From the NCBI RefSeq assembly GCF_015350905.1, contig NZ_JADKRZ010000002.1, positions 310,001 through 374,000 on the forward strand: a DNA stretch of 64,000 nt. Direction: 5' to 3'. A program made the translations under genes and the position numbers. Below, piece after piece: positions 43,475 through 57,922 of the stretch (positions are counted from its first letter, which is position 1; each line of letters opens with the position of its first letter). Below the pieces are notes generated by a model. That model saw only the letters and a list, made by a program, of their open reading frames with translations, searched no databases and was not told the DNA's origin. This stretch comes from Curtobacterium sp. VKM Ac-2865. GTDB lineage: Bacteria; Actinomycetota; Actinomycetes; Actinomycetales; Microbacteriaceae.

Positions 43475-44125
43475 TCAGTCAACTGTAGCCCGGAAGACGC
43501 GGGTGGTTTCCTCGACCACACCGACGCCGAGCTCGAGCACCTCGACGTTCTCCAGGCGCTTCCGGAGGATCACCTTGCGGGCGGCCGCGACCTCGTCATC
43601 GACGCGCGCGCCCTTCATGAGGATGAGCTCGCCGCCAGACCGCACGAGTGGCACCGTCATCGGGATGAGCTTGGAGAGGGCACTCACGGCCCGAGCGGTG
43701 ACCTGATCGAGCACCAGGTCGTCCGACACGTCCTCGGCCCGTGCACGCAGCACGGAGACGTTCTCGAGACCCAGCCGCGCGGCCTCGGCGGTCAACCACT
43801 CGACGCGGCGCTCCATGGGTTCGATCAACGTGAAGGTGACGTCCGGACGCGCGATCGCCAGGACGAGGCCCGGCAACCCTGCGCCCGAACCGACGTCACC
43901 GACATGGCCCCCTGCCGTCAAGAGCGGTGCGACCAACGCAGAGTTGAGGATATGTCGCGTCCAGAGGCGGGGAAGCTCGAGGGGTCCGATGAGACCCAGT
44001 TCCTCACCGCGGCGCGCGAGTTCGTTCGTGAACGACCGCGCGACGTCGATCCGGTCGCCGAACAGCGCCGACGCTGCCGCCGGCTCAGCCTGCAGCACGG
44101 GCGCGTCGACGGCGTCCGTCGTCAT
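43475..44125 (-). CDS. rsmG: 16S rRNA (guanine-N7) methyltransferase RsmG
   Basis: The 216-residue enzyme methylates G527 of 16S rRNA. It has LWTRHILNSALVAPLL and the SAM-binding HVGDVGSGAGLPGLVLAI motif followed by FTLIEPMERRVEWL. It overlaps the jag gene by 4 nt (ATGA), as part of the rpmH-to-parB operon. Confidence 0.95.
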   Translation of the reverse strand: MTTDAVDAPVLQAEPAAASALFGDRIDVARSFTNELARRGEELGLIGPLELPRLWTRHILNSALVAPLLTAGGHVGDVGSGAGLPGLVLAIARPDVTFTLIEPMERRVEWLTAEAARLGLENVSVLRARAEDVSDDLVLDQVTARAVSALSKLIPMTVPLVRSGGELILMKGARVDDEVAAARKVILRKRLENVEVLELGVGVVEETTRVFRATVD

Positions 44126-44664
44126 CGGGTGATGACCGTGTGACGGTCGCGACCCTCGCCCTCGGACTCCGAGTTGAAGCCCTTCTCGGCGACCAGGTCG
44201 TGCACGAGCTTGCGTTCGTACGAGGACATCGGGGGCAGAGCAGCAGTGGCGGAACCGGCCTCGATGCGCTCGACCGCCGTGTCCACGAGGCGCTGGAGCT
44301 CCTCGGCGCGGGCGTCTCGCGACCCACCGACATCGAGGATGAGCCGGCTGAACTCGCCGGTCTCGGCCTGGACGGCGATGCGCGTGAGCTCCTGCAGCGC
44401 GGTCACCGTGTCCGGCTTCGCGAGGACCCGCAGCGCGTTCCCCTCGTCGGTGACGGACAGGTAGACGCGACCAGCGCGCTCCTCGATCTCGATGTCACCG
44501 TCGAGGTCGCAGATGTCGAGCAGTTCCTCGATGTAGTCCGCAGCGATGTCCGCTTCGTCGCGCGTCTCGTCGTCGAGGTCCTCCTCGACGCCGTCGACGG
44601 AGACGCTCGGGGTCAGATCACCCTCGGCTGGCTCGACTGCTGCGGCGGTGTCCTGCTCGGTCAC
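44122..44664 (-). CDS. jag: Jag/KhpB-like R3H RNA-binding protein
   Basis: The 180-residue protein has an acidic N-terminus, a KH-like domain (ADIAADYIEELLDICDLDGD) and a C-terminal R3H domain (PPMSSYERKLVHDLVAE, then ESEGEGRDRHTVI). It binds RNA and accompanies YidC in most Gram-positives. The GTG start at 44664 overlaps the yidC stop (GTGA). Confidence 0.92.
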   Translation of the reverse strand: MTEQDTAAAVEPAEGDLTPSVSVDGVEEDLDDETRDEADIAADYIEELLDICDLDGDIEIEERAGRVYLSVTDEGNALRVLAKPDTVTALQELTRIAVQAETGEFSRLILDVGGSRDARAEELQRLVDTAVERIEAGSATAALPPMSSYERKLVHDLVAEKGFNSESEGEGRDRHTVITR

Positions 44665-45647
44665 TTGGTCTTCCCGTTCTTCTTCGAGCGCTGCTTGCCG
44701 ACCGGCTGCTGGCGTTGCGTCGTCGTGATGCGCACGGCTTCCATCTCAGCGGCTCCCGCGCCGGCTCCGGCCTCGGCGAGGATCCCTGCGGGCGTCCCAC
44801 GGCGCTGGGCCTTCTTCGCGAGGCGGACCTCGCGAGCCAGCGCGGCTTCGGAGCCCGGCGTCGGCATGCTGCGGATGACGAAGTACTGCTGCGCCATCGT
44901 CCAGAGGTTCGACGCGAGCCAGTAGAACATGACGCCGAGGGGGAACGACAGACCCGAGATCACGAAGATCAGGGGGAGCACGTACAGCATCATCTTCTGC
45001 TGGCGGTACATCGGAGACTCCTTGGTCTCCGGCGACATGTTCTTCGCGACGAGCTGCAGCTGGGTGACGAACTGGGATGCCGTCATGACCACGATCATGA
45101 AGCCCGCGATGATGCGGACCTCCCACCCGGAGGCGTTCGTGAAGGTCTCGTGCAGGGGAGCACCGAAGAGGGACGCGTTGCCGAACTCCCTGGCCAGGTC
45201 GTTCGTCAGCAGGCCGATGCCGGTCTTGTTGATCTGCGCCTCGTGCAGCACCGAGTACAGCGAGAAGAAGATCGGCATCTGCAGCAGGAGCGGCAGGCAG
45301 GAGCTCAACGGGTTGGTCCCGGTCTCCTTGTACAGCGCCATGGTCTCGCGGGACATGGCCTCGCGCGAGAACTGGTCCTTCTTGCCCTTGTACTTGTCCT
45401 GGATCTTCTTCAGCTGCGGCGCGACCTCGAGCATGCGGCGCTGCGACTTGATCTGGCGCACGAAGATCGGGATGAGTGCGGCACGGACCACGAAGGTCAG
45501 GAAGATGATCGACAGGACCCAGGTCAGGCCCGCTGCGGGGTCCAGGCCGAGGTTCTCGAAGATCCAGTGGAAGCCGACCAGGATGGCGGAGACCACCCAC
45601 TTGAGGGGCCAGAGGATCGTTCCGATGAGGTCCATGAGGACGGTCAC
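44661..45647 (-). CDS. yidC: Membrane protein insertase YidC
   Basis: The 328-residue integral membrane protein inserts membrane proteins alone or with SecYEG. It has the conserved YidC/Oxa1 core: WVLSIIFLTFVVRAALIPIFVRQIKSQRRM with the pore arginine, NPLSSCLPLLLQMPIFFSLY, and the last helices ending in WTMAQQYFVIR, followed by a basic tail (KQRSKKNGK). The GTG at 45647 overlaps the yidD stop (GTGA); an ATG four codons later is also usable. It lacks the large periplasmic domain of Gram-negative YidC. Confidence 0.95.
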   Translation of the reverse strand: MTVLMDLIGTILWPLKWVVSAILVGFHWIFENLGLDPAAGLTWVLSIIFLTFVVRAALIPIFVRQIKSQRRMLEVAPQLKKIQDKYKGKKDQFSREAMSRETMALYKETGTNPLSSCLPLLLQMPIFFSLYSVLHEAQINKTGIGLLTNDLAREFGNASLFGAPLHETFTNASGWEVRIIAGFMIVVMTASQFVTQLQLVAKNMSPETKESPMYRQQKMMLYVLPLIFVISGLSFPLGVMFYWLASNLWTMAQQYFVIRSMPTPGSEAALAREVRLAKKAQRRGTPAGILAEAGAGAGAAEMEAVRITTTQRQQPVGKQRSKKNGKTK

Positions 45648-46075
45648 GCCTTTCGAGTGCGCTGGGGGAACAGCACCGGGCGGAGGGTGCCGACCGGTGA
45701 CTGCGACTGCTGCTGAACCGGGGCGAGCACGAACCCGAACCGGTTGACGGTGTGGGGCTCGCGTCGTGCTGGGACGTCGTCGATGCCGCCGGCGGCCCAG
45801 GGGTTGCACCGGCCGATGCGCCAAGCGCCCATGGCGGTCCCGCGTACGACGCCGTACTGCTGGATCGCCTCGAGCGCGTAGCGCGAGCACGAGGGGTGGT
45901 ACCGGCAGACGTTGCCGTAGAGCGGGGAGATCACGGCGCGGTAGGCACGGAGCACGACCACGCAGACGTTGCGCGGGAGCAACACGAGGAACCAGAGCAC
46001 ACGAACGACCCAGAGCGCACGAACCGCTTGGGTCCGAGGTGAACTCTGGGTCCGCATCGCGAGCGTCCGGTTCAT
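45644..46075 (-). CDS. yidD: Membrane protein insertion efficiency factor YidD
   Basis: The 143-residue protein holds the YidD core (LRAYRAVISPLYGNVCRYHPSCSRYALEAIQQYGVVRGTAMGAWRIGRCNPWA, cut here into its known C/P/S-rich motif, about residues 35-90) with its conserved cysteines, behind an amphipathic N-terminus. It overlaps rnpA (ATGA) and yidC (GTGA). Confidence 0.93.
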   Translation of the reverse strand: MNRTLAMRTQSSPRTQAVRALWVVRVLWFLVLLPRNVCVVVLRAYRAVISPLYGNVCRYHPSCSRYALEAIQQYGVVRGTAMGAWRIGRCNPWAAGGIDDVPARREPHTVNRFGFVLAPVQQQSQSPVGTLRPVLFPQRTRKA

Positions 46076-46422
46076 GCTGCCTTCTCCACACCGCGCGCGA
46101 ACGAGCGCGAGACGTCTTCGAGCAGGGTAGGCCACGTGGCCTGCGCAGCGGCTGGCAGTGCGCGAACCACCACGTCGTGCCCGGTCGGCACCGTGACCAG
46201 CAGCTCGTGGGCGATGCCCTTGAACCGACGCCGCAACAGGTTGCGGGTCACCGCGTTGCCGACCGTCTTGGCCACGATGAACCCGAAGCGTGTGGGCGCA
46301 TCTGGTTCGACGGCTCGCCGGACCACGGAGACGACGACGTTCGGCGTCGCGACCCTCCGGCCCCGACGCACAACTGCGCGGTAGTCGTCACCGCGCACGA
46401 TGCGGTTCGCACGAGCGAGCAC
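46072..46422 (-). CDS. rnpA: Ribonuclease P protein component
   Basis: The 116-residue basic protein assists the RNase P RNA in cutting tRNA 5' leaders. It starts ARANRIVRGDDYRAVVRRG and carries the RNR-type signature VGNAVTRNLLRRRFKG. The GTG at 46422 gives the usual length and N-terminus; the frame stays open for another 27 codons that look non-coding. Confidence 0.92.
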   Translation of the reverse strand: MLARANRIVRGDDYRAVVRRGRRVATPNVVVSVVRRAVEPDAPTRFGFIVAKTVGNAVTRNLLRRRFKGIAHELLVTVPTGHDVVVRALPAAAQATWPTLLEDVSRSFARGVEKAA

Positions 46423-46551
46423 GACGTCACCGACCCGTCCGACGACGCGGTCCGTGACACCGACGGCGCAGCGAAGCGCCGCCCGGGTGGACACGAGGTC
46501 CACTCCGGAGCGGCGCGATCGGCTGCACAGCCGGACCAGCGTGGAGCTGGA

Positions 46552-46689
46552 TCAGGCGGAGAGCTCGGTGCGGCCCTTGGCGCGACGTGCGGCCAGGATG
46601 CTGCGGCCCGCACGGGTGCGCATGCGGAGACGGAAGCCGTGCTTCTTGGCGCGGCGACGGTTGTTCGGCTGGAAGGTGCGCTTGCTCAT
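46552..46689 (-). CDS. rpmH: 50S ribosomal protein L34
   Basis: This 45-residue gene reads [18 protein letters not shown], then [21 protein letters not shown] and RTELSA, an unmistakable L34. It is the first gene of the leftward operon and diverges from dnaA. An AGAAGATC stretch precedes the ATG. Confidence 0.97.
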   Translation of the reverse strand: MSKRTFQPNNRRRAKKHGFRLRMRTRAGRSILAARRAKGRTELSA

Positions 46690-47194
46690 GATCTTCTCCA
46701 CACGGCTGCTCGAGGCGAGCCGTCACGAATGGGTTTGGTTGAACCAGGTGGGCGCGACCAAGGGGCCGCTGTCAACTTGTCCACGGTACGTGACAGGGGC
46801 GAGCAGGTCAAACCCCGATCGGTGAGCCCAGCGTCCTCCGATGCCGCATCCGGGTTCTCCACATTGGGGACAACTTCCGTTCGGTGAGAGCGCCCCCGGT
46901 CCTTTACAGTTGGGTGATCGATCGGCCTGAGGCCCGCCACGACAGGGGAGTACCCCCGACCTGGCGCCCCGGGCGATCGTGGACAAGACTGTGGACAACC
47001 CTGTGGGAAGCCCGCGGCACAGCAGCGTCGAGGAAGCCGCCCTGAACCACGGACGACTCGCCGGCACCAGTGTGCTGCCGCGCGGTCCCACGCCCTCCGC
47101 GGTACGTCCTGCGACCCGGACGACAGAACCCGGACGACAGAACGCGAACGACCGACCCGAACGACCAAACGAGACCCCTGGAGACGAGCGCGAC
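46690..47194. promoter_or_regulatory. Divergent rpmH/dnaA promoter region with DnaA boxes
   Basis: This ~500-bp region carries CGTGGACAA (46978-46986) and TGTGGACAA (46990-46998) spaced by one helical turn, plus TTGTCCACG near 46778. These are probably where DnaA controls its own gene. Between 47110 and 47180 are short CGACAGAACC-type direct repeats. No gene is seen, although the dnaA frame is open from 46979. Confidence 0.6.
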
Positions 47195-48649
47195 ATGACG
47201 ATGCCCGCCGACCCCGTCGAGGACCTCTGGTCGAACGTCCTCGGGATCCTCGCCGAGGACGACCGCATCACGCCGCAGCTGCACGGCTTCCTCAACCTCG
47301 TCGAGCCGAAGGGCGTCCTCGCCGGCACGCTCTACCTCGAGGTCCCGAACGACCTGACGCGCGGCATGCTCGAACAGCGGATCCGGATCCCGATCACCGA
47401 GGCCGTCGCCCGCATCGGTGACGACTCGGTCGCGAACTTCGCGATCACGGTCAACCCGGACATGGCCTCGGAGCCCCGGGTCGACCCCGTGGTCCCCGCG
47501 TACGCCGAGCCCGTGCAGCAGCCGGTGGAACAGAGCGCCGCGCCGCGCCAGTACATCGAAGCCCCGTTCGTCCCGAGCCAGATCGACTCCCCGGGCACCG
47601 GCGGCCGGCCCGAGTCGCGGCTCAACCCGAAGTACAACTTCGACAACTTCGTCATCGGCGCCTCGAACCGGTTCGCGCACGCCGCGGCCGTCGCGGTCGC
47701 CGAGGCCCCGGCCAAGGCCTACAACCCGCTGTTCATCTACGGCGACTCCGGCCTCGGCAAGACCCACCTCCTGCACGCGATCGGGCACTACGCGGAGAGC
47801 CTCTACCCGGGCATCCGCGTGCGGTACGTGTCCAGCGAGGAGTTCACGAACGACTTCATCAACTCGATCGCGAACAACCGGTCCAACCAGTTCCAGCAGC
47901 GGTACCGCGACATCGACATCCTGCTCATCGACGACATCCAGTTCCTCCAGGGCAAGGACTCCACACAAGAGGCCTTCTTCCACACGTTCAACACCCTCCA
48001 CGACCACAACAAGCAGGTCGTGGTGACGTCGGACGTGGCGCCGAAGCACCTCACCGGCTTCGAGGACCGGATGCGCAGCCGCTTCGAGTGGGGCCTCATC
48101 ACGGACGTGCAGGTCCCCGACCTCGAGACCCGCATCGCGATCCTCCGCAAGAAGGCGCAGTCGGACCACCTCCAGGTGCCGGACGACATCCTCGAGTTCA
48201 TGGCGTCGAAGGTCTCCAGCAACATCCGGGAGCTCGAGGGCACGCTCATCCGCGTGACGGCCTTCGCCAGCCTGAACCGGACGGCCGTGGACATGGCGCT
48301 CGTGCAGACGGTCCTCAAGGACCTGATCACGCTCGACGAGGACAACGTCATCGCGCCGACGGACATCATCAACCACACCGCGGAGTACTTCAAGCTCTCC
48401 GTCGACGACCTCTACGGCTCGTCCCGCTCCCAGGCGATCGCGACGGCACGACAGATCGCGATGTACCTCTGCCGTGAGCTGACCAGCCTGTCCCTGCCCA
48501 AGATCGGGCAGCTGTTCGGCAACCGCGACCACACCACCGTCATGTACGCGAACAAGAAGATCGCCGACCTGATGAAGGAACGACGCTCCATCTACAACCA
48601 GGTCACGGAGCTCACGAGCCGGATCAAGCAGGACCGCCGGTACCGCTGA
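47195..48649 (+). CDS. dnaA: Chromosomal replication initiator DnaA
   Basis: The 484-residue initiator has domain I (EDLWSNVLGIL), a linker, the AAA+ domain with FIYGDSGLGKTHLLHAIGH (Walker A) and ILLIDDIQFLQGKD (Walker B), and the domain IV DNA-binding motif GNRDHTTVMYANKKI. The ATG at 47195 (GGAGA upstream) matches the normal domain I start; the longer open frame is upstream regulatory DNA. Confidence 0.96.
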   Translation: MTMPADPVEDLWSNVLGILAEDDRITPQLHGFLNLVEPKGVLAGTLYLEVPNDLTRGMLEQRIRIPITEAVARIGDDSVANFAITVNPDMASEPRVDPVVPAYAEPVQQPVEQSAAPRQYIEAPFVPSQIDSPGTGGRPESRLNPKYNFDNFVIGASNRFAHAAAVAVAEAPAKAYNPLFIYGDSGLGKTHLLHAIGHYAESLYPGIRVRYVSSEEFTNDFINSIANNRSNQFQQRYRDIDILLIDDIQFLQGKDSTQEAFFHTFNTLHDHNKQVVVTSDVAPKHLTGFEDRMRSRFEWGLITDVQVPDLETRIAILRKKAQSDHLQVPDDILEFMASKVSSNIRELEGTLIRVTAFASLNRTAVDMALVQTVLKDLITLDEDNVIAPTDIINHTAEYFKLSVDDLYGSSRSQAIATARQIAMYLCRELTSLSLPKIGQLFGNRDHTTVMYANKKIADLMKERRSIYNQVTELTSRIKQDRRYR

Positions 48650-49131
48650 GCACGTCGCTCGCACCGGCGACTCGCGTCGCCCAGAACATCGGTTCACCCA
48701 GCCGGGAGGCTCGCCCTCGGTCCCGACATCGGCGCGCCTGGGCGCGCGTCCACCATCTGAGACGGTTCCAGGCGGTGGTTTTCACACAGTGTGGAAAGCC
48801 TGTGGATAACTGTGGAGGACACGCCGAACGGTTGTACACAGCGATGGGGTCAACTGTGGAAACTGGGGATGGAAGTGGATAGACGAGGATGATTCATCCC
48901 GAGGGTGCCCACAGGCCGCCCACAAGTCACAACTGTGTAGTTCCCTTGCGGCGACTGGTATCCACAGAGTTGTCCACAGTGTGCACAGGCGTTAATACGA
49001 TTACTCCTGTTTATCTCCAGTGATCCCTGGGCCAACCTTGTGGACGGCGGGATGACAAGAAATCCGGCCTCCGCTGGGCTGTGCCACAATGGGGCGGCCG
49101 GACAGTCCAACCATCGACAGGGGTCCCAGCT
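48650..49131. other. oriC: Replication origin oriC
   Basis: The dnaA-dnaN interval has a perfect E. coli-type box TGTGGATAA (48801-48809), the actinobacterial box TTGTCCACA (48970-48978), GTATCCACA (48958-48966), TTGTACACA (48832-48840) and more TGTGGA-type sites in both orientations. An AT-rich stretch at 48991-49016 (GTTAATACGATTACTCCTG region) next to the boxes is the likely unwinding element. Confidence 0.92.
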
Positions 49132-50286
49132 GTGAAGTTCGAGGTCAACCGGGACGTCTTCTCCGAAGCCGTCTCGTTCGCGGTGAAACTCCTCCCACAG
49201 CGCACGACCCTCCCGATCCTCTCGGGTGTCCTGATCCATGCCGACGGGGAGCGCCTGACGCTCTCGTCCTTCGACTACGAGGTCTCGGCGCAGACCTCGA
49301 TCTCGGCGCAGATCGACGAGTCGGGCACGGTCCTGGTCTCCGGCCGTCTGCTCAACGACATCGCGAGCCGCCTGCCGAACGCCCCGGTCACGTTCTCCAC
49401 GGACGAGTCCCGGATCACCGTCACCTGCGGCTCCGCGCACTTCACGCTCCTGAGCATGCCGGTCGAGGAGTACCCGACGCTGCCGGAGATCGGGCCGCAG
49501 ACGGGTGTCATCCCCGGCGACGCGTTCTCCGAGGCCGTCTCGCAGGTGGCCGTCGCCGCCAGCCGCGACGACGTCACCCCGGTGATCACCGGCGTCCAGC
49601 TCGAGGTCAGCGACAACGACCTGTCGCTCATCGCGACCGACCGCTACCGTGTCGCGGTCCGCACGATCCAGTGGGACTCCGGCCGCTCCGGCGGCGAACC
49701 CACCGAGCCGATGCACGCGCTCGTCCCGGCTCGCACCCTGCAGGAGGTCGGCCGCACGTTCGGCTCGGCCACCACGGTGTCGGTGTCGATCAGCGGCAAC
49801 TCGGACCGCGAGCTCATCGCCTTCCAGGCCGCCGACAAGACGGTCACGTCCCTGCTCATCAAGGGCAACTACCCGCCGGTCCGCCGGCTCTTCCCCGAGA
49901 CCGTGCAGGACCACGCCGTGATCAACACGGCCGAGCTGGTCGAAGCCGTCCGACGGGTCTCCCTCGTCCTGGAGCGCGAAGCCGCGCTCCGGTTCTCCTT
50001 CACGGTCGACGGGCTCACGCTCGAAGCGATCGGTTCCGAACAAGCGCAGGCGTCAGAGTCGATCGATGCGTTGCTGACCGGTGAGGACATGGTGGTCTCG
50101 TTGAAGCCCGCCTTCCTCCTGGACGGGTTGAACGCGGTGCACTCCGAGTTCGTCCGGATCTCCTTCACCAAGACGGAGAACCCCAACAAGCCGGGCCCGG
50201 TGCTCATCACCGGCCAGTCCTCGCGTGAGGAACCGGCCACGGACGGATACCGGTACCTGCTGCAGCCCAACCTCCTGCTGCGATAG
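49132..50286 (+). CDS. dnaN: DNA polymerase III beta subunit (sliding clamp)
   Basis: The 384-residue protein is the ring clamp of the replicase. It opens with KFEVNRDVFSEAVSFAVKLLP, has the typical LPILSGVLI and YPTLPEI segments, and ends with YRYLLQPNLLLR, here RYLLQPNLLLR, as clamps do. The GTG at 49132 follows a weak GGGG site and gives the usual N-terminus. Confidence 0.96.
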   Translation: MKFEVNRDVFSEAVSFAVKLLPQRTTLPILSGVLIHADGERLTLSSFDYEVSAQTSISAQIDESGTVLVSGRLLNDIASRLPNAPVTFSTDESRITVTCGSAHFTLLSMPVEEYPTLPEIGPQTGVIPGDAFSEAVSQVAVAASRDDVTPVITGVQLEVSDNDLSLIATDRYRVAVRTIQWDSGRSGGEPTEPMHALVPARTLQEVGRTFGSATTVSVSISGNSDRELIAFQAADKTVTSLLIKGNYPPVRRLFPETVQDHAVINTAELVEAVRRVSLVLEREAALRFSFTVDGLTLEAIGSEQAQASESIDALLTGEDMVVSLKPAFLLDGLNAVHSEFVRISFTKTENPNKPGPVLITGQSSREEPATDGYRYLLQPNLLLR

Positions 50287-50356
50287 CGCAACAGTCACAC
50301 CTGCGCTGACGCGTCACTCGTGGCCCCAGCGCGACGACGAACAGAAGAAGGAAATC

Positions 50357-51241
50357 ATGGAGATCGGTCTTGTCGGCCTCGGGAAGATGGGCAACAACAT
50401 GCGTGCGCGTCTGCGCAACGCAGGGATCGACGTCGTCGGGTACGACGCCAACCCCGCCGTCTCGGACGTCGCTGACCTCGGCGCCCTCGCGAAGGCCCTG
50501 ACCGGCCCGCGCCTGGTCTGGGTCATGGTCCCCCACGGGAAGATCACCGACGACGTCATCAACGACCTCGCCGAGGTCCTCGAGCCGGGTGACCTCGTCA
50601 TCGACGGCGGCAACTCGAAGTGGCTCGACGACGAGGTGCACGCCAAGCTGCTCGACGCCAAGGGCATCCGCTACATGGACGTCGGCGTCTCGGGTGGCGT
50701 CTGGGGCCTCGACAACGGCTACGGCCTGATGGTCGGTGGCGACGCCGCCGACGTCGAGCGCGCCATGCCCGTGTTCGACGCGCTCCGTCCCGAGGGCCCC
50801 CGCGAAGCGGGCTTCTCGCACGCCGGCCCGATCGGCGCCGGCCACTACGCCAAGATGGTCCACAACGGCATCGAGTACGCGATCATGCAGGCCTACGGCG
50901 AGGGCTACGAGCTCCTCGAGGCCAAGGACCTGATCAAGGACGTCCCGGCGGTGTTCGCCGGATGGCAGCGCGGCACGGTCGTGCGCTCCTGGCTGCTCGA
51001 CCTCATGGTGCTGGCCCTCAACGAGGACCCGAAGCTCACCGAGCTCGAGGGCTACGTCGAGGACTCGGGCGAAGGCCGCTGGACGCTCGAAGAGGGCATC
51101 GAGCTCGCCGTGCCGATGCCGGCGCTCTCGGCGTCGATCTTCGCGCGCTTCGTCTCGCGTCAGGGCAGCGCGTCCCCGACGATGAAGGCCGTCGCGGCGC
51201 TCCGCAACCAGTTCGGCGGCCACGCCGTCAAGAAGTCCTAG
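50357..51241 (+). CDS. gnd: 6-phosphogluconate dehydrogenase, NAD-type (YqeC-like)
   Basis: The 294-residue enzyme oxidatively decarboxylates 6-phosphogluconate in the pentose phosphate pathway. It has EIGLVGLGKMGNNM (dinucleotide fold), DGGNSKW, DVGVSGGVWGL and the substrate-binding GPIGAGHYAKMVHNGIEY with catalytic Lys and the NGIEY motif. The short length (about 300, not 470) marks the single-domain type. Position between dnaN and recF is typical for actinobacteria. Confidence 0.94.
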   Translation: MEIGLVGLGKMGNNMRARLRNAGIDVVGYDANPAVSDVADLGALAKALTGPRLVWVMVPHGKITDDVINDLAEVLEPGDLVIDGGNSKWLDDEVHAKLLDAKGIRYMDVGVSGGVWGLDNGYGLMVGGDAADVERAMPVFDALRPEGPREAGFSHAGPIGAGHYAKMVHNGIEYAIMQAYGEGYELLEAKDLIKDVPAVFAGWQRGTVVRSWLLDLMVLALNEDPKLTELEGYVEDSGEGRWTLEEGIELAVPMPALSASIFARFVSRQGSASPTMKAVAALRNQFGGHAVKKS

Positions 51242-51272
51242 GACTTCCCGGGGCAACCCGGCCTCGGCCCGC

Positions 51273-52523
51273 GTGCACGTCGACCATCTCCAACTGACCG
51301 ACTTCCGGAACTACCGGCAGGCGGAGGTCGACTTCGCACGCGGGCCGAACCTGTTCGTCGGGCGGAACGGCCAGGGCAAGACGAACCTCGTCGAGTCCAT
51401 CGCCTACCTGTCCACGCTCGGGTCGCACCGGGTCCCGACGGACGCCGCTCTCGTGCGGCAGGGGTGCGACGCGGCGATCGTCCGCGCTCGGCTCGCGCAC
51501 GAGGACCGCAGCATCCTCGCCGAGGTGCAGATCAACCGCTCCGGGTCGAACCGGGCGCAGGTGAACCGCTCGGCGATCAAGCCGCGCGAGCTCCCGCGCT
51601 ACTGCACGAGCGTGCTCTTCGCGCCGGAGGACCTGGCGCTGGTCCGCGGCGAACCGTCCGGTCGTCGGCGCATGCTCGACGAGCTCCTCGTGCAGATCGC
51701 GCCACGGATGCAGGGCGTCATCGCCGACTACGACCGCACGCTCCGGCAGCGCAACACATTGCTCAAGTCGGCGAGGAACTCCGGCGCAAAGGCCGGGTCG
51801 CTCTCGACGCTCGAGGTCTGGGACGAGCGGCTCGTGGCGTTCGGGTCCGAGATCATCGCCGCCCGCGACCACCTGACCCGTCGGCTCGCACCCTTCGTCG
51901 CGGAGTCGTACGCGATGGTCGCCGGCGAGCGGCACGAGGCCTCGATCACGGGTGTGCTCTCCGTGCGGGGCGGCGACCCCGAGGACGCCAGCGCGACGGA
52001 CCCGGTGCTCGGCACCCCGGACGAACCCGTCACGGTCCCCGCTGCGGCCGAGGCCTTCCGGCAGGCGCTGGAACGCCGGCGTCGCGACGAGCTCGACCGC
52101 GGCCTGACGCTCGCCGGGCCCCACCGCGACGACGTGCTCTTCACCCTGAACGGGTTACCGGCCCGTGGCTACGCCAGTCACGGGGAGTCGTGGTCGTTCG
52201 CGCTCGCGATCCAGCTCGCCTCGGCGTCGATCCTGCGGGCGGAGTCGAGCCTCGGTGACCCGATCATCATCCTCGACGACGTCTTCGCCGAACTCGACGA
52301 GTCCCGGCGGGAACGGCTCGGCACCGCGGTGGCGGACTACGAACAGGTGCTCATCACCGCTGCCGTGTTCGGCGACGTCCCCGGGCAGCTCGCCGCGCAC
52401 ACCGTGCGGATCGAGGCCGGCACCATCGTGACCGACGAGACGGAGCCGAGCCGGGCCTCCAGTCCGACGACGCCGACGGAACCGGCGGCACCCGCTGACC
52501 CGACCGCAGCGGCGGAGGCCTGA
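51273..52523 (+). CDS. recF: DNA repair/recombination protein RecF
   Basis: The 416-residue ABC-type ATPase has VDHLQLTDFRNYRQAEVDF, Walker A VGRNGQGKTNLVESI (about 28-42) and the C-terminal GPHRDDVLF and ILDDVFAELDESRR (signature and Walker B). It helps load RecA at gaps. GTG start. Its C-terminal tail is Pro/Ala/Thr-rich. The stop overlaps the next gene (TGATG). Confidence 0.95.
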   Translation: MHVDHLQLTDFRNYRQAEVDFARGPNLFVGRNGQGKTNLVESIAYLSTLGSHRVPTDAALVRQGCDAAIVRARLAHEDRSILAEVQINRSGSNRAQVNRSAIKPRELPRYCTSVLFAPEDLALVRGEPSGRRRMLDELLVQIAPRMQGVIADYDRTLRQRNTLLKSARNSGAKAGSLSTLEVWDERLVAFGSEIIAARDHLTRRLAPFVAESYAMVAGERHEASITGVLSVRGGDPEDASATDPVLGTPDEPVTVPAAAEAFRQALERRRRDELDRGLTLAGPHRDDVLFTLNGLPARGYASHGESWSFALAIQLASASILRAESSLGDPIIILDDVFAELDESRRERLGTAVADYEQVLITAAVFGDVPGQLAAHTVRIEAGTIVTDETEPSRASSPTTPTEPAAPADPTAAAEA

Positions 52524-53023
52524 TGCCCAGGCCGTGGAAGCCCACCGAACCCAGCCGCGTGTACCAGCACATGAAGGCGGTGTTCGGCGACCCGGGCAAG
52601 CGCGGGGTCGACGCCCGCCGACGTCGTGCCAAGGAGATCGACGCCGACACCGTGCCGTACGGCCGCGGGCGTGAGCCGAAGGGCCTCGGCGACATCGTCG
52701 GGTCGCTCGCGGCGGAGCTCGGCTGGACGGAACCGCTGGCGCGTTCGGAGCTCTTCGTGGACTGGCCGAGCGTGGTCGGTGAGGAGCTCGCGAAGCACTC
52801 CCGTCCGACGGACATCGAGGACGGTGCACTGCTCATCCGGTGCGACTCGACGGCATGGGCGACACAGCTCCGACTGATGCGCGCGAGCGTCACGACGACC
52901 ATCGCGGAGCGGCACCCGGAAGCGGGCGTCGAGTCGATACGGGTTTCCGGCCCGGACGCCCCCACCTGGAAACGTGGCCCCAGGAGCGTCCAGGGGCGCG
53001 GCCCTCGCGACACCTACGGTTGA
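52523..53023 (+). CDS. DUF721 (DciA-like) protein
   Basis: The 166-residue protein has a basic N-terminus and a C-terminal DUF721 domain (LARSELFVDWPSVVGEELAKHS, then LLIRCDSTAWATQLRLMR). DUF721 proteins of the DciA type help load the replicative helicase in bacteria without DnaC; that role fits the place between recF and gyrB. Confidence 0.88.
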   Translation: MPRPWKPTEPSRVYQHMKAVFGDPGKRGVDARRRRAKEIDADTVPYGRGREPKGLGDIVGSLAAELGWTEPLARSELFVDWPSVVGEELAKHSRPTDIEDGALLIRCDSTAWATQLRLMRASVTTTIAERHPEAGVESIRVSGPDAPTWKRGPRSVQGRGPRDTYG

Positions 53024-55159
<2,136 letters not shown>

Positions 55160-55276
55160 TCACCGGCCTGGAGGCGCGGCGCGAGCCGCGTGCTCTGGTC
55201 CTGACCACCTGTGGTCGCGCCCGGCGCGACGAACGCCACCACGGCCTCCCGGCCGTCAGAAAGGTAGCCGAGCCAG

Positions 55277-57914
<2,638 letters not shown>

Positions 57915-57922
<8 letters not shown>
